In this document: piece by piece, positions 1 to 7,915 of the stretch | How the letters are laid out: the number at the start of each line of letters is the position of its first letter | Numbering within the stretch: the stretch's first letter is position 1 | Source: Phycisphaerae bacterium | Lineage (GTDB): Bacteria; Planctomycetota; Phycisphaerae; UBA1845; Fen-1342 | Assembly: GCA_026984555.1 (NCBI GenBank) | Contig: JALSRY010000270.1 | Location: forward strand, 1 to 15,195 | Reading direction: 5' to 3' | Length of the DNA stretch: 15,195 bases | Program-made: the position numbers and the translations under genes | Notes under the pieces: generated by a model | Told to the model about the DNA's origin: nothing | Database searches by the model: none | Seen by the model: the letters and a program-made list of their open reading frames with translations, nothing else

Positions 1-571
1 CCGAATGACTGACATCCGTTGCCCGAAGCCGGGCACCGACGTGCCGGCCGATGCCCCACGAACAGGCCGCCTTGAATCCCGCCGGCAGCTTCCACCGCAG
101 CACGACCTCGAATGTTTCCGGCGTGGCCCCGCCCGACGCCGGTACGAGCAAGAACGCGTTGCCCAGCCCGTGGAAAAAAGTTCGCGTGGTGATGGGGTAG
201 TGGATTTCGTCGAGCGCGGCGAAACGTCGCCGGTGCGGGTCCACCACGTATTGGCAGCGGATCGTCGCTCCCGGCCGGTGTGTGATGATCCAGACGGCGC
301 CGTCGTGACGCACGCGACCGCCCGCGATACGCACGTTGCGCAACAGTCTGGGAACGTCGCGAACCTGTCCGACCCGGGTGGACACACGCAACGCCGACTG
401 TTGCCGTGAGCCCGTGTGCCACTCCACCGAGACGCGCAGTACGCCCGCGTCGAAATCGGGCGTCAGCTCGTAACGCAGCGTTTCCGCCGGCGCCAGCGGC
501 GTGACGAGCGCGGCGAGCCACACGGCGGCCCGACACCCCGCGATCCGGCGATTCGAGAAAGCGTGACGCAT
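1..571 (-). CDS. Secreted protein, resembling the N-terminal part of M61-family peptidases (partial, C-terminus off window)
   Basis: This reading frame is open from an ATG at 571 down to the left edge and gives 190 residues with no stop, so the C-terminus is missing. The first 30 residues look like a Sec signal peptide: a basic start (MRHAFSNRR), a hydrophobic core at about 15-27 and a likely cut after APA (29). There is no lipobox. The mature part has beta-rich spacing and the stretch FFHGLGNAFLLVP (132-144), then a strand ending in LRWKLPAGF (158-166). This is reminiscent of the N-terminal beta domain of M61 glycyl aminopeptidase-type proteins, which precedes the zinc HExxH catalytic domain. 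The catalytic domain would lie outside the window, so peptidase activity cannot be confirmed. The start is supported by GGTGAG at 583-578, six bases before the ATG. The gene lies 245 bases downstream of ubiE on the same strand. Coding status is fairly sure; the family is tentative. Confidence 0.6.
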   Translation of the reverse strand, partial: MRHAFSNRRIAGCRAAVWLAALVTPLAPAETLRYELTPDFDAGVLRVSVEWHTGSRQQSALRVSTRVGQVRDVPRLLRNVRIAGGRVRHDGAVWIITHRPGATIRCQYVVDPHRRRFAALDEIHYPITTRTFFHGLGNAFLLVPASGGATPETFEVVLRWKLPAGFKAACSWGIGRHVGARLRATDVSHS

Positions 572-673
572 ACGCAGCTCACCCACAACGCAAACGCTGG
601 GATTCCACCGACCGGCCAGAGCCGTCGCCAGGTGTGCCACCGTCGGCGATGCATCGGTTGCCGACCCGCGCCA

Positions 674-693
674 GGCCGGCGATTGTGCCGGCC
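674..693. other. Intergenic hairpin with 7-bp perfect stem
   Basis: GGCCGGC (674-680) and GCCGGCC (687-693) are exact reverse complements around a 6-base loop. It lies between ubiE and the partial secreted-protein gene. No T-run follows on either strand, so it is not a classical intrinsic terminator. It could still fold in the leader of the leftward gene or mark the 3' end of the ubiE message. In DNA this GC-rich such a stem can occur by chance. Confidence 0.3.
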
Positions 694-727
694 CTCCGGG
701 TCGCTCGCCGGCTGGCTTCGGCTGGTT

Positions 728-733
728 ATTCTA
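728..733 (-). promoter_or_regulatory. Candidate -10 element (TAGAAT) upstream of the partial secreted-protein gene
   Basis: On the minus strand the hexamer TAGAAT (one mismatch to TATAAT) occurs in the 245-base gap downstream of ubiE. I see no convincing -35 at 16-18 bases. If it is used, the transcript would begin near 721 and carry a leader of about 150 bases containing the 674-693 hairpin. The same hexamer sits upstream of two other genes in the window. Confidence 0.3.
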
Positions 734-816
734 TCGCGACTCGCTGACGGCGGGATGCGGGCGATGGGGCCGCGGCGGGTCGGAGCCGTCGCCCGGTACG
801 GACGCCGTCGTGCGAA

Positions 817-1620
817 TCAGGAATGTTCGCCACGGTAGATCACCACGCCGCCGAGGTCGAGCGGGCGGGCGCTGACGCGATCGAATCCCGCCTGTTCGAG
901 ACGGGCCACCATCGCTCCCCGGCGTTCGAAGGTGCGGATCGAGCTGGGCAGGTAGCGGTAGGCGCCGGTCCGATCGCGGCTGATGACCGCCGCGATCCGC
1001 GGCAGGACACGCTCGCAATAGAGTCGATATCCCCACCGCAGCAGGGGGTGCTCCGGCAGCGCGAATTCAAGGATGACGACCCGCCCACCGCGCCGCAATA
1101 CCCGGTGCATTTCGCGCAATCCCGCGTCGAGATCCTGGAAATTGCGCACACCGAAGGCGCAACTGACGATGTCCACGCTGCCGTCGCGCAGCGGCAGGCG
1201 CAGCGCGTCGGCCCGCAGCAGGGCGGTCGCGGCGCCGGAGCAAGGGACGCTCGCGCAGGCCAGCATGCCGGCGGCAAAGTCAGCCCCGATAATCAACCGC
1301 GGCGGGGGTTCATGGGCGGCGAACGCACGCATCATGTCCCCCGTGCCGCAGCACACATCGAGCACGATGTCGTCGGGCCGCACGTCCGCGGCCGCGATGG
1401 TCGCGCGACGCCAAGCGGCATCGCGGCGGAAACTCACAACGCGGTTGACCCGTTCGTAGGTCGGTGCGATTGCATCGAACATGGCCTCGACGCGGGCAGC
1501 CTTGTCGGCTCGCGCGTGCGGGGCACGCAGCGCTTCGCGGTCCCAGGCCACGGGTCGGGTTTTGCGGGATTCGGGTGCCATCTCACGTATTCTGGCGGTG
1601 TTTGTCCTACCGGCCCGCAT
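817..1620 (-). CDS. ubiE: UbiE/MenG-type quinone C-methyltransferase
   Basis: This is an S-adenosylmethionine-dependent class I methyltransferase that C-methylates the ring of demethylmenaquinone or a benzoquinol precursor late in respiratory quinone synthesis. Family motifs are clear: FDAIAPTYERVN near 48-59, SAM-binding VLDVCCGTGD at 86-95, GADF at 112-115, the UbiE signature from DALRLPLRDGSVD through AFGVRNFQDLDAGLREMHRVLRRGG to VILEFALP (138-189), and AYRYLPSSIRTF at 220-231. Length is 267 residues from the ATG at 1620, or 254 from the in-frame ATG at 1581 (MAPESRK). Both suit the family's roughly 250 residues. The upstream start is kept because GGTGG lies four bases before it and a candidate extended -10 is well placed, but the choice is uncertain. 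In a menaquinone-using planctomycete the activity would be MenG; the sequence alone does not separate MenG from UbiE. It diverges from folD. Confidence 0.93.
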   Translation of the reverse strand: MRAGRTNTARIREMAPESRKTRPVAWDREALRAPHARADKAARVEAMFDAIAPTYERVNRVVSFRRDAAWRRATIAAADVRPDDIVLDVCCGTGDMMRAFAAHEPPPRLIIGADFAAGMLACASVPCSGAATALLRADALRLPLRDGSVDIVSCAFGVRNFQDLDAGLREMHRVLRRGGRVVILEFALPEHPLLRWGYRLYCERVLPRIAAVISRDRTGAYRYLPSSIRTFERRGAMVARLEQAGFDRVSARPLDLGGVVIYRGEHS

Positions 1621-1636
1621 GGGCCACCGAGCGGAG

Positions 1637-1645
1637 AGTGTAGCA
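1637..1645 (-). promoter_or_regulatory. Candidate extended -10 promoter for ubiE
   Basis: Read on the minus strand this is TGCTACACT, an extended -10 arrangement (TGn plus TACACT, four of six matches to TATAAT). The -35 region is not recognisable. A start about seven bases downstream would fall near 1630, leaving a leader of roughly 10 bases before the ATG at 1620. Weak, based on motif only. Confidence 0.3.
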
Positions 1646-1747
1646 CACCTCGCCTCGCCGCGCGCGGTGCGCGGTCAGGAGGACGCGGCGACGGAAACCC
1701 CGTGGCGCCGGTGCGCGGCGTGTCCCGTGCTCGCCGGGGCGACTGTC

Positions 1748-1776
1748 TCGACGTGTTCGCCGCCGCCAAGTATGCT
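1748..1776 (+). promoter_or_regulatory. Candidate sigma-70-type promoter for folD, possibly giving a leaderless mRNA
   Basis: TCGACG (1748-1753) and TATGCT (1771-1776) each match the -35 and -10 consensus at four of six positions and are separated by exactly 17 bases. A start six to eight bases after the -10 would be at about 1783-1784, on the folD ATG at 1784. No Shine-Dalgarno-like sequence lies in front of that ATG. The motif match is modest. Confidence 0.35.
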
Positions 1777-1783
1777 CTTCGTG

Positions 1784-2650
1784 ATGGACGCGATCCACAA
1801 GACCAAGCTGATGGACGGGCGCGGTCCGGCCCGGCGGCTGCGTGAGCAGGCCCGCGCCAAGATCGAGCGTATTCGCGAACAAACCGGCCAGACGCCGACA
1901 CTCGCCACCGTGCTGGTCGGTAACGATCCGGCTTCGGCGGCCTATGTCCGCATGAAACGCCGGCGTTGCGACGAGGTTGGGATGCGTTCCCTGCTGATCG
2001 AGTTGCCCGCGGAAATCTCCACCGAGACGCTCGTTGCGGAGGTCCGCCGACTCGGAGACGATCCCGCGGTGCACGGCATCCTCGTGCAGCATCCCGTGCC
2101 CCGGCCGATCGACCGCCGGGCGGTGTTCGAGAGCATCCCCATCGAGAAGGATGTGGACGGGGTCACGTCGGCCACGCTGGGCCGCGTGATTCTCGGTATG
2201 CCCGCGTTCGTTCCGTGTACGCCGCGAGGCATCATGCGATTGCTCGATGAGTATCACGTCGAGCTCGACGGTGTGCATGCGGTCGTGATCGGCCGCAGCC
2301 CCATCCTGGGGCGGCCGATGGCGTCGATGCTCATCAACCGACACGCTACCGTCACGTTGTGCCACTCGCGCACACGGGCGTTGCCCAACATCGTGCGACA
2401 GGCCGACGTACTCATCGCGGCGGTGGGCAAGCCGCGCTTCGTTCAGGGCGGATGGATCAAACTGGGAGCGGTCATCATCGACGCGGGGTACAACGAGGGC
2501 ATCATCGGCGATGTGGATTTCGACACGTGCATCGAACCCGCTTCGCTGATTACACCCGTGCCCGGAGGCGTCGGGCCGATGACCATCGCGACACTGATCG
2601 ACCAGACGGCGGACGCGGCGGCAATGCAGTTGGGTGTCCAGTGGCGGTGA
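1784..2650 (+). CDS. folD: Bifunctional methylenetetrahydrofolate dehydrogenase / methenyltetrahydrofolate cyclohydrolase
   Basis: FolD interconverts 5,10-methylene-, 5,10-methenyl- and 10-formyl-tetrahydrofolate in the cytoplasm and supplies one-carbon units for purines and formyl-methionine. The 288 residues match the usual length of about 285. The catalytic YxxxK (Y54, K58), the substrate-region GILVQHPVP (98-106, with Q102) and KDVDG (122-126) are present. So are PCTPRGIMRLL (144-154), the Rossmann signature VVIGRSPILGRPMA (167-180), ATVTLCHSRT (188-197) and the C-terminal TPVPGGVGPMT (257-267). Two places differ from common forms: HP replaces LP after VQ, and VTSATLG follows DVDG where FHPxNxG is usual, as in a known variant subgroup. 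The start at 1784 fits family length. An in-frame ATG at 1772 (MLFV added) is the alternative, and the frame stays open far upstream without family similarity. panC starts four bases after the stop, so the two are probably cotranscribed. Confidence 0.96.
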   Translation: MDAIHKTKLMDGRGPARRLREQARAKIERIREQTGQTPTLATVLVGNDPASAAYVRMKRRRCDEVGMRSLLIELPAEISTETLVAEVRRLGDDPAVHGILVQHPVPRPIDRRAVFESIPIEKDVDGVTSATLGRVILGMPAFVPCTPRGIMRLLDEYHVELDGVHAVVIGRSPILGRPMASMLINRHATVTLCHSRTRALPNIVRQADVLIAAVGKPRFVQGGWIKLGAVIIDAGYNEGIIGDVDFDTCIEPASLITPVPGGVGPMTIATLIDQTADAAAMQLGVQWR

Positions 2651-2654
2651 CGGC

Positions 2655-3515
2655 ATGTTGGTGACACGCGATATCGAGCGCACGCGGAAGGCGGTGGCGG
2701 CGGCGCGCGCGGCGGGTCGGCGGATCGGGTTCGTCCCGACGATGGGAGCGCTCCACGCCGCGCACGTATCGCTCATGGAAGCGGCCCGGCGCGCCGGCGA
2801 TTTCGTCGTGGTCAGCATCTTCGTCAACCCCACTCAGTTCGGCCCCGGGGAAGACTTCGACGCCTACCCGCGCGACGAGGGGGGCGACCTGGCCACGTGC
2901 GAAAACGCCGGCGTCGATCTCGTCTTCTTCCCCAGTGTCGCGGTCATGTATCCCCCCGGCGCCGTCACGACAGTACACGTCGCCCGGCTGACCGACACAC
3001 TCTGCGGCCCCCATCGACCCGGGCATTTCGACGGCGTCGCCACCGTTGTGACCAAGCTGTTCAACATCGTCCAGCCCGACGCCGCCTACTTCGGACAAAA
3101 AGACGCCCAGCAACTCGCCGTCATCCGCCGCATGACACGCGACCTCGACATGCCCGTCGAGATCGTCGGCTGTCCGACTGTGCGCGAACCGGACGGGCTG
3201 GCGATGAGCAGCCGCAATGCGTACCTCGATCCCGATCAGCGGTCGCAGGCGACGTGCCTGTACCGGGCGCTCGAACACGCCCGGTCGCGGATTCAGACCG
3301 GCGAGGAATCGGCGGAGACGATCACCACGGAGATGCGCGGGATCGTCGAGAACGCCGGTCCCTGCCGGATCGACTACATCAGCGTCGTGGACCCCGCGTC
3401 GATGGAGCCGGTGACCCGCATCGCCGGCCCGGTGCTGGTGGCGCTCGCAGTACGCATCGGGCGCACCCGGCTGATCGACAACATGACGGTGGACCCACGG
3501 GAAAGGACGCCATAG
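2655..3515 (+). CDS. panC: Pantoate--beta-alanine ligase (pantothenate synthetase)
   Basis: PanC condenses pantoate with beta-alanine using ATP through a pantoyl-adenylate intermediate, the last step of pantothenate (CoA precursor) synthesis. The 286 residues are normal length. Visible motifs are the HIGH-like PTMGALHAAH (28-37, His34 and His37), FVNPTQF (56-62, Gln61), the ATP-binding FGQKDAQQLAVI (146-157) and the KMSKS-like MSSRN (184-188). The stretch HRPGHFDGVATVV (120-132) is also typical. Ala36 replaces the commoner Gly of the LHxGH motif; both histidines are kept. The ATG at 2655 is chosen because it follows the folD stop by four bases with GGTGA just upstream. A GTG at 2634 would add seven unconserved residues. 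No panB or panD is seen in the window. Confidence 0.96.
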   Translation: MLVTRDIERTRKAVAAARAAGRRIGFVPTMGALHAAHVSLMEAARRAGDFVVVSIFVNPTQFGPGEDFDAYPRDEGGDLATCENAGVDLVFFPSVAVMYPPGAVTTVHVARLTDTLCGPHRPGHFDGVATVVTKLFNIVQPDAAYFGQKDAQQLAVIRRMTRDLDMPVEIVGCPTVREPDGLAMSSRNAYLDPDQRSQATCLYRALEHARSRIQTGEESAETITTEMRGIVENAGPCRIDYISVVDPASMEPVTRIAGPVLVALAVRIGRTRLIDNMTVDPRERTP

Positions 3516-3524
3516 GATTACGCA

Positions 3525-3540
3525 GCCGCGGCCACGCGGC
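3525..3540 (+). other. Small hairpin between panC and lgt
   Basis: GCCGCG (3525-3530) and CGCGGC (3535-3540) pair perfectly around a four-base loop in the 51-base gap between panC and lgt. No T-tract follows. It may be a processing or stability element, or chance in GC-rich DNA. Confidence 0.2.
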
Positions 3541-3566
3541 GCAGCGACAAGGATGGCGATGCTTCG

Positions 3567-4775
<1,209 letters not shown>

Positions 4776-4785
4776 CCGCGGCGCC

Positions 4786-4791
4786 TAGAAT
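4786..4791 (+). promoter_or_regulatory. Candidate -10 element (TAGAAT) for the DUF1844 gene and downstream module
   Basis: TAGAAT lies just past the lgt stop. A TTGACC sits only eight bases upstream, too close for a normal -35. A start near 4798 would give a leader of about 47 bases containing a small hairpin (CGGGT 4812-4816 with ACCCG 4823-4827). The call rests on the hexamer and its recurrence before other genes. Confidence 0.35.
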
Positions 4792-4844
4792 ACAGTGGTG
4801 ATACTCGCGCGCGGGTATGAGAACCCGGCAACAGAAGGTGTGGC

Positions 4845-5219
4845 ATGGCCGACGACGAGAAGAAAATCATCGTTGACGACGACTGGAAAGCCCAGGCGCA
4901 AAAGGAGAAGGAGGAACTGGCCCGGGAAACCGCGCAGCCCGAAGCGCTGCCGGACGCATCGTTCGCCGAGCTGGTGAACATCATCGCCGCGCAGGCGATC
5001 ATGGCGATGGGCGGCATGACCGGGCCGGGCGGCGAGCGGATTCCGCCCAACGTCGAGGTAACCAAGCACTACATCGACATGCTCCAGGTGCTCGACGACA
5101 AGACGCGCGGCAACCTGAGCGACGAGGAGAAGCGCCTGCTGGATCAGGTGCTCTACGAGCTGCGCATGCGGTACGTCCAGATGGCCGGCGGGGCGGCGCC
5201 GCCCATGCCCCAGGCCTAG
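4845..5219 (+). CDS. DUF1844 family small protein
   Basis: This acidic protein of 124 residues has no signal peptide or membrane helix, so it is probably cytoplasmic. After a charged N-terminus (1-35) comes the DUF1844 core: FAELVNIIAAQAIMAMG (40-56), a proline-containing turn, then KHYIDMLQVLDDKTRGNLSDEEKRLL (74-99) and LYELRMRYVQM (103-113). The pattern of an IDxLxxLxxKTxGNLxxEE helix followed by LxELRxxYV is characteristic of the family, which is found in planctomycetes and other bacteria and has no established function. The ATG follows AGGTG at suitable spacing. It lies 69 bases after lgt and 29 before the VWA gene, on the same strand, so it may belong to the envelope operon. No partner is known to me. 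Confidence 0.85.
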   Translation: MADDEKKIIVDDDWKAQAQKEKEELARETAQPEALPDASFAELVNIIAAQAIMAMGGMTGPGGERIPPNVEVTKHYIDMLQVLDDKTRGNLSDEEKRLLDQVLYELRMRYVQMAGGAAPPMPQA

Positions 5220-5248
5220 ACGCCCGCCGTGCGCCCCGTAGAGGTGGC

Positions 5249-6349
5249 ATGACGCGCAATACTTCCCGACAAACCGCTCCGCGCCCCGCGCCTCCGGCCG
5301 AACCGCTGGTGGATCGCGAGGTGTACAACCCCTACTTCCGCTGGCTGGTCCACTTGGGCGTGCCCCTGTCGGTGAGCCTGTTCGTCCACGCGGTGCTCTT
5401 CGTGTTCCTGGCGGTACAGTCGTGGAACGTCTTCGCCCGATCGCGGTCCACCCCGCCGGGGAAGTACGAGGTGGCGCTTCGTGACGCCGCCACGTTGACG
5501 CCGCCGCCCGAGCAGCAGCTTCGCTGGCCGGGCGAACATCTCGACGAGCTCGACACCGCGGCCCCGCCCGACAACCCTTTCGATCTCGACGCCTTGGCGG
5601 AGACGGCCAACCTCGCCGACCTGGCCCACGACGAACCATCGCTCAACCCCGGGGAACTCGGTACTGGGGGGTTCGGGATCGGCGAGAGCGGACGTTCGGG
5701 CGTGCTGGGGATCGGCGCCGGGGCGGGTGAAGGTGGCGGCGGCGGGCTGGGGGCGGGTTTCGGAACCGGCTCGGGAATCGGTCGCGCGGGCGTCTGGAAC
5801 CTCCACGCCACCGGGAGCCGTTTCGCCTACGTCATCGACTTTTCCGGCTCGATCGTCGTGGCGGTGGACGACCTCAAGCGCGAGCTCAAACGGTCGATCG
5901 GCAGGCTCACGTCGAAGCAGTCGTTCGACGTGTTCATCTTCTACAGCACCGGCACCGAGCGGGTCGAACACTTCAAGACCGAGGCGTTCATGCCACGCCT
6001 GGTGGCCGCGACACCCCAAGACAAACGCCGCTTTTTCGCCTGGATCGATCGCAAAGCCCCCCAGGGGCGCACCGAGCCGCTGGCCGCGATGAAACGGGCG
6101 ATTGCACTGCATCCCGACGCGATTTTCTTTTTTTCCGACGGCATGTTCGATGACAAGATCGTCGATCAGATCGCCCGGGCCAACCGCAAGGTCCGGGCGC
6201 AGATACACTGCCTCGTCTTCGACGAGTTGTTGCTGTCGGATACCAGCGGCATGCCCAGGCTGACCGAAGGCGCGCGACGCCTCAAGCGAATCGCCGACGC
6301 GAGCGGCGGCAAGACCCGCGTGATTACCGGCGCGGACCTGGGCAGGTAG
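5249..6349 (+). CDS. Membrane-anchored VWA protein with a TonB-like transmembrane helix
   Basis: The 366 residues comprise a Pro/Arg-rich N-terminal tail (1-30), one hydrophobic helix (about 34-57), a Pro-rich then Gly-rich linker (about 65-182, densest glycine at 138-182) and a C-terminal von Willebrand factor A domain (about 188-360). The MIDAS metal site looks complete: DFSGS (Asp197, Ser199, Ser201), Thr275 in GRTEP and Asp297 in FFFSDG. In the helix, Ser43, His47, Leu54 and Ser58 repeat the spacing of E. coli TonB Ser16, His20, Leu27 and Ser31, the residues that couple TonB to ExbB/ExbD. There is no signal cleavage site, so the likely topology is N-in with linker and VWA in the periplasm. 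The gene has a GAGGTG Shine-Dalgarno just before the ATG and sits directly upstream of exbB-exbD-exbD. VWA domains bind protein ligands; that this one is driven by the ExbBD motor is inference. Confidence 0.85.
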   Translation: MTRNTSRQTAPRPAPPAEPLVDREVYNPYFRWLVHLGVPLSVSLFVHAVLFVFLAVQSWNVFARSRSTPPGKYEVALRDAATLTPPPEQQLRWPGEHLDELDTAAPPDNPFDLDALAETANLADLAHDEPSLNPGELGTGGFGIGESGRSGVLGIGAGAGEGGGGGLGAGFGTGSGIGRAGVWNLHATGSRFAYVIDFSGSIVVAVDDLKRELKRSIGRLTSKQSFDVFIFYSTGTERVEHFKTEAFMPRLVAATPQDKRRFFAWIDRKAPQGRTEPLAAMKRAIALHPDAIFFFSDGMFDDKIVDQIARANRKVRAQIHCLVFDELLLSDTSGMPRLTEGARRLKRIADASGGKTRVITGADLGR

Positions 6350-6391
6350 GGGAGGAGCAAGGCTCAAGCCGGTGTCGGCCGTAGCCTCCCC
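6349..6391 (+). other. Long hairpin at the end of the VWA gene
   Basis: GGGGAGG (6349-6355, overlapping the last base of the stop codon) pairs with CCTCCCC (6385-6391). Inside, GCCG (6368-6371) and CGGC (6376-6379) also pair, and GGCT/AGCC (6361-6364, 6383-6386) offers an alternative register. No T-run follows, so it is not a standard intrinsic terminator. It could reduce read-through or stabilise the message before exbB. Confidence 0.35.
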
Positions 6392-6512
6392 CGGGTGGAC
6401 GTCGCCGCGGAAGAGTGACGCCCGCCGATTGTGAGCCGGGCCGAGGGGCCGGATCAGCGCCGGCTCGATGGGCGGCTTGGACCGTCGTTGTTTTCGTCAT
6501 AAGGATGTACAC

Positions 6513-7364
6513 ATGAAGTTTGTCCGAGGGTTCGCAGTCGCGGGATGGCTGATCGGCGGCGTAGCGGTGGCCGTGGCCCAGACGGCTGCCGGCGGTGGTG
6601 GGCCGGCGGCTGGTGCCGGTGGAACAAACGGCGCGACGTCGATGTGGCGGATCGTGTACGAGGGAATCCAGTGGCCGGCGTGGTTCATTCTCGCAGGCTC
6701 ACTGGCGACGATGGCGCTGATCGTCGAGCATTTCATCGTCGTGCGTCTCGCGACCGTTGCGCCGCCGGGGCAGGTCAAGCAGGCTCGTCACCTGATCGAG
6801 CGGCGTAATTTCCGCGAATGCCTTGCCCGGATGCGCAAGAGCTCGACGTTTTTCGCCCGGGTGATGACGGCCTCGCTCGAACACGCTCGCCACGGGTTCG
6901 ACGCGATGCACAACGCCGCCGTCGAGAAGGCCGGCGAGCTCAGCGGCCAGATGTTTCGCAAGGTCGAATACATGAACATATTCGGCAACCTCGGCCCGCT
7001 GCTCGGGCTGCTGGGCACGGTGTACGGGATGATCATCGCGTTCAGCGCGCTGGGGCGTGGGGGGGGAATGGCCGGGACCGACGCCGGTGGTCTCGCTACC
7101 GGCATCGCGCTGGCGCTGGTGAACACGCTGCTCGGGCTCGGGTTGGCGATCATCGGGTTGGGGTTTTTCGGGGTCTGTCGCAATCGCGTCCACTCTCTGA
7201 CCGTACGCGCCACGGTACAGGCGCTCGACCTGCTCGAATATTTCCGTCCCGTGCCGGGTGCCGCTGCGCCAAGCGGGGAACCGGCCGCGCCGGCGCCGGT
7301 CGCGACGAGCCCGGTCCCGATTCCCTCCGCCGCCGCACGATCCGGCCGGGCGGCGAAACCGTAA
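6513..7364 (+). CDS. exbB: MotA/TolQ/ExbB family channel protein
   Basis: This is the multi-helix inner-membrane subunit of an ExbB/ExbD-type proton-driven motor. The 283 residues start with what looks like a cleavable signal peptide (MKFVRGF plus hydrophobic 7-22) and a Gly/Ala-rich stretch (24-42). Helices follow at about 54-77, 155-180 and 192-221, with a cytoplasmic domain between the first two and a Pro/Ala-rich tail (247-283). The family signature GNLGPLLGLLGTVYGMIIAF (158-177) is clear; Thr169 corresponds to ExbB Thr148. In the third helix Thr205 aligns with ExbB Thr181, but Leu200 stands where E. coli ExbB has Glu176. The ATG at 6513 is preferred over one at 6468 because AAGGAT lies seven bases upstream and it begins the signal peptide. 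It could equally be called TolQ-like; symbol by family only. It is part of a VWA-ExbB-ExbD-ExbD-TPR set. Confidence 0.88.
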   Translation: MKFVRGFAVAGWLIGGVAVAVAQTAAGGGGPAAGAGGTNGATSMWRIVYEGIQWPAWFILAGSLATMALIVEHFIVVRLATVAPPGQVKQARHLIERRNFRECLARMRKSSTFFARVMTASLEHARHGFDAMHNAAVEKAGELSGQMFRKVEYMNIFGNLGPLLGLLGTVYGMIIAFSALGRGGGMAGTDAGGLATGIALALVNTLLGLGLAIIGLGFFGVCRNRVHSLTVRATVQALDLLEYFRPVPGAAAPSGEPAAPAPVATSPVPIPSAAARSGRAAKP

Positions 7365-7375
7365 ACCTCCCGCGC

Positions 7376-7400
7376 CGGCGAGGGGCCGCGCACGTCGCCG
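7376..7400 (+). other. Hairpin between exbB and the first exbD
   Basis: CGGCGA (7376-7381) and TCGCCG (7395-7400) are exact reverse complements in the 50-base gap, directly abutting the GAGGAG ribosome binding site of exbD. It might tune subunit stoichiometry by masking or exposing that site. Based on the sequence alone it may be chance. Confidence 0.2.
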
Positions 7401-7414
7401 AGGAGCGTGAAACA

Positions 7415-7915
7415 ATGGCTTTTCATCCTCCCAAACCCGTGTCGATGACGCTCAATCTGGCGCCGATGGTAGATGTGATGATGTGCCTGATCATCTTTTT
7501 CCTGTTGGCCAGTCGCATCGTGGACGCCGAGCATCGTCCGGTGAACCTGCCCGTGGCCCGGTCGGCCCGCGAACCCGAGCCCGAGGAAATGGGTCGGCGG
7601 GTGACGATCAACGTTTTGCCCGCGGCGGATGACCCGCTGGGGGCGGATTACGTGGTGCAGGCGTGGAACGGGCGGGCGCTGGTCGAGCGCCGACTTCCCG
7701 CGGAGGATGTCGCGGCCTATCTCCAGGCGCGGGCGCGGGCGGTCGCGGACGACGCCGGCGGGCTGCGGTGTATCATCCGCGCCGATCGCGAGGTCGCCTA
7801 CGGTCACGTCGAGGTGGTGTTGCGTGGGTGTGGGCTGGCGAGGATTTCGCACGTCGTCTTCGCGGCCCAGGTGGCAAAGCCAGTGGCCCAGCCGCACGCG
7901 GAGGAGCGCCCGTGA
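7415..7915 (+). CDS. exbD: ExbD/TolR family protein, first copy
   Basis: This 166-residue protein has a short cytoplasmic N-terminus, one membrane helix (about 17-34) and a periplasmic domain. The helix signature LNLAPMVDVMMCLIIFFLL (13-31) carries the proton-relaying Asp20 equivalent to E. coli ExbD Asp25. The C-terminal domain shows the usual pattern: VTINV (63-67), LPAEDVAAYLQARA (94-107), then LRCIIRADREVAYGHVEVVLRGCGLARISHVVFA (117-150), as in ExbD proteins that sense or bind their transducer. GAGGAG lies nine bases before the ATG. Its stop codon overlaps the GTG start of the next exbD by four bases, pointing to coupled translation. TolR is the alternative name; the neighbouring VWA protein and absence of tolA/tolB here do not decide it. 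Confidence 0.9.
   Translation: MAFHPPKPVSMTLNLAPMVDVMMCLIIFFLLASRIVDAEHRPVNLPVARSAREPEPEEMGRRVTINVLPAADDPLGADYVVQAWNGRALVERRLPAEDVAAYLQARARAVADDAGGLRCIIRADREVAYGHVEVVLRGCGLARISHVVFAAQVAKPVAQPHAEERP

Noticed and set aside
463..654. Minus-strand open frame of 63 codons starting at 654
   Set aside because: It overlaps the better supported secreted-protein gene in another frame, its second half is Arg/Ser-rich as expected of out-of-frame GC-rich DNA, and it has no family resemblance.
5..838. Plus-strand open frames of 134 and 140 codons at the left end
   Set aside because: They are antisense to the partial secreted gene, have Arg/Gly/Pro-rich composition without motifs, and lack a ribosome binding site.
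1481..1783. Upstream extension of folD in the open frame
   Set aside because: The extra residues overlap the divergent ubiE start and show no FolD similarity; 1784 gives the family length.
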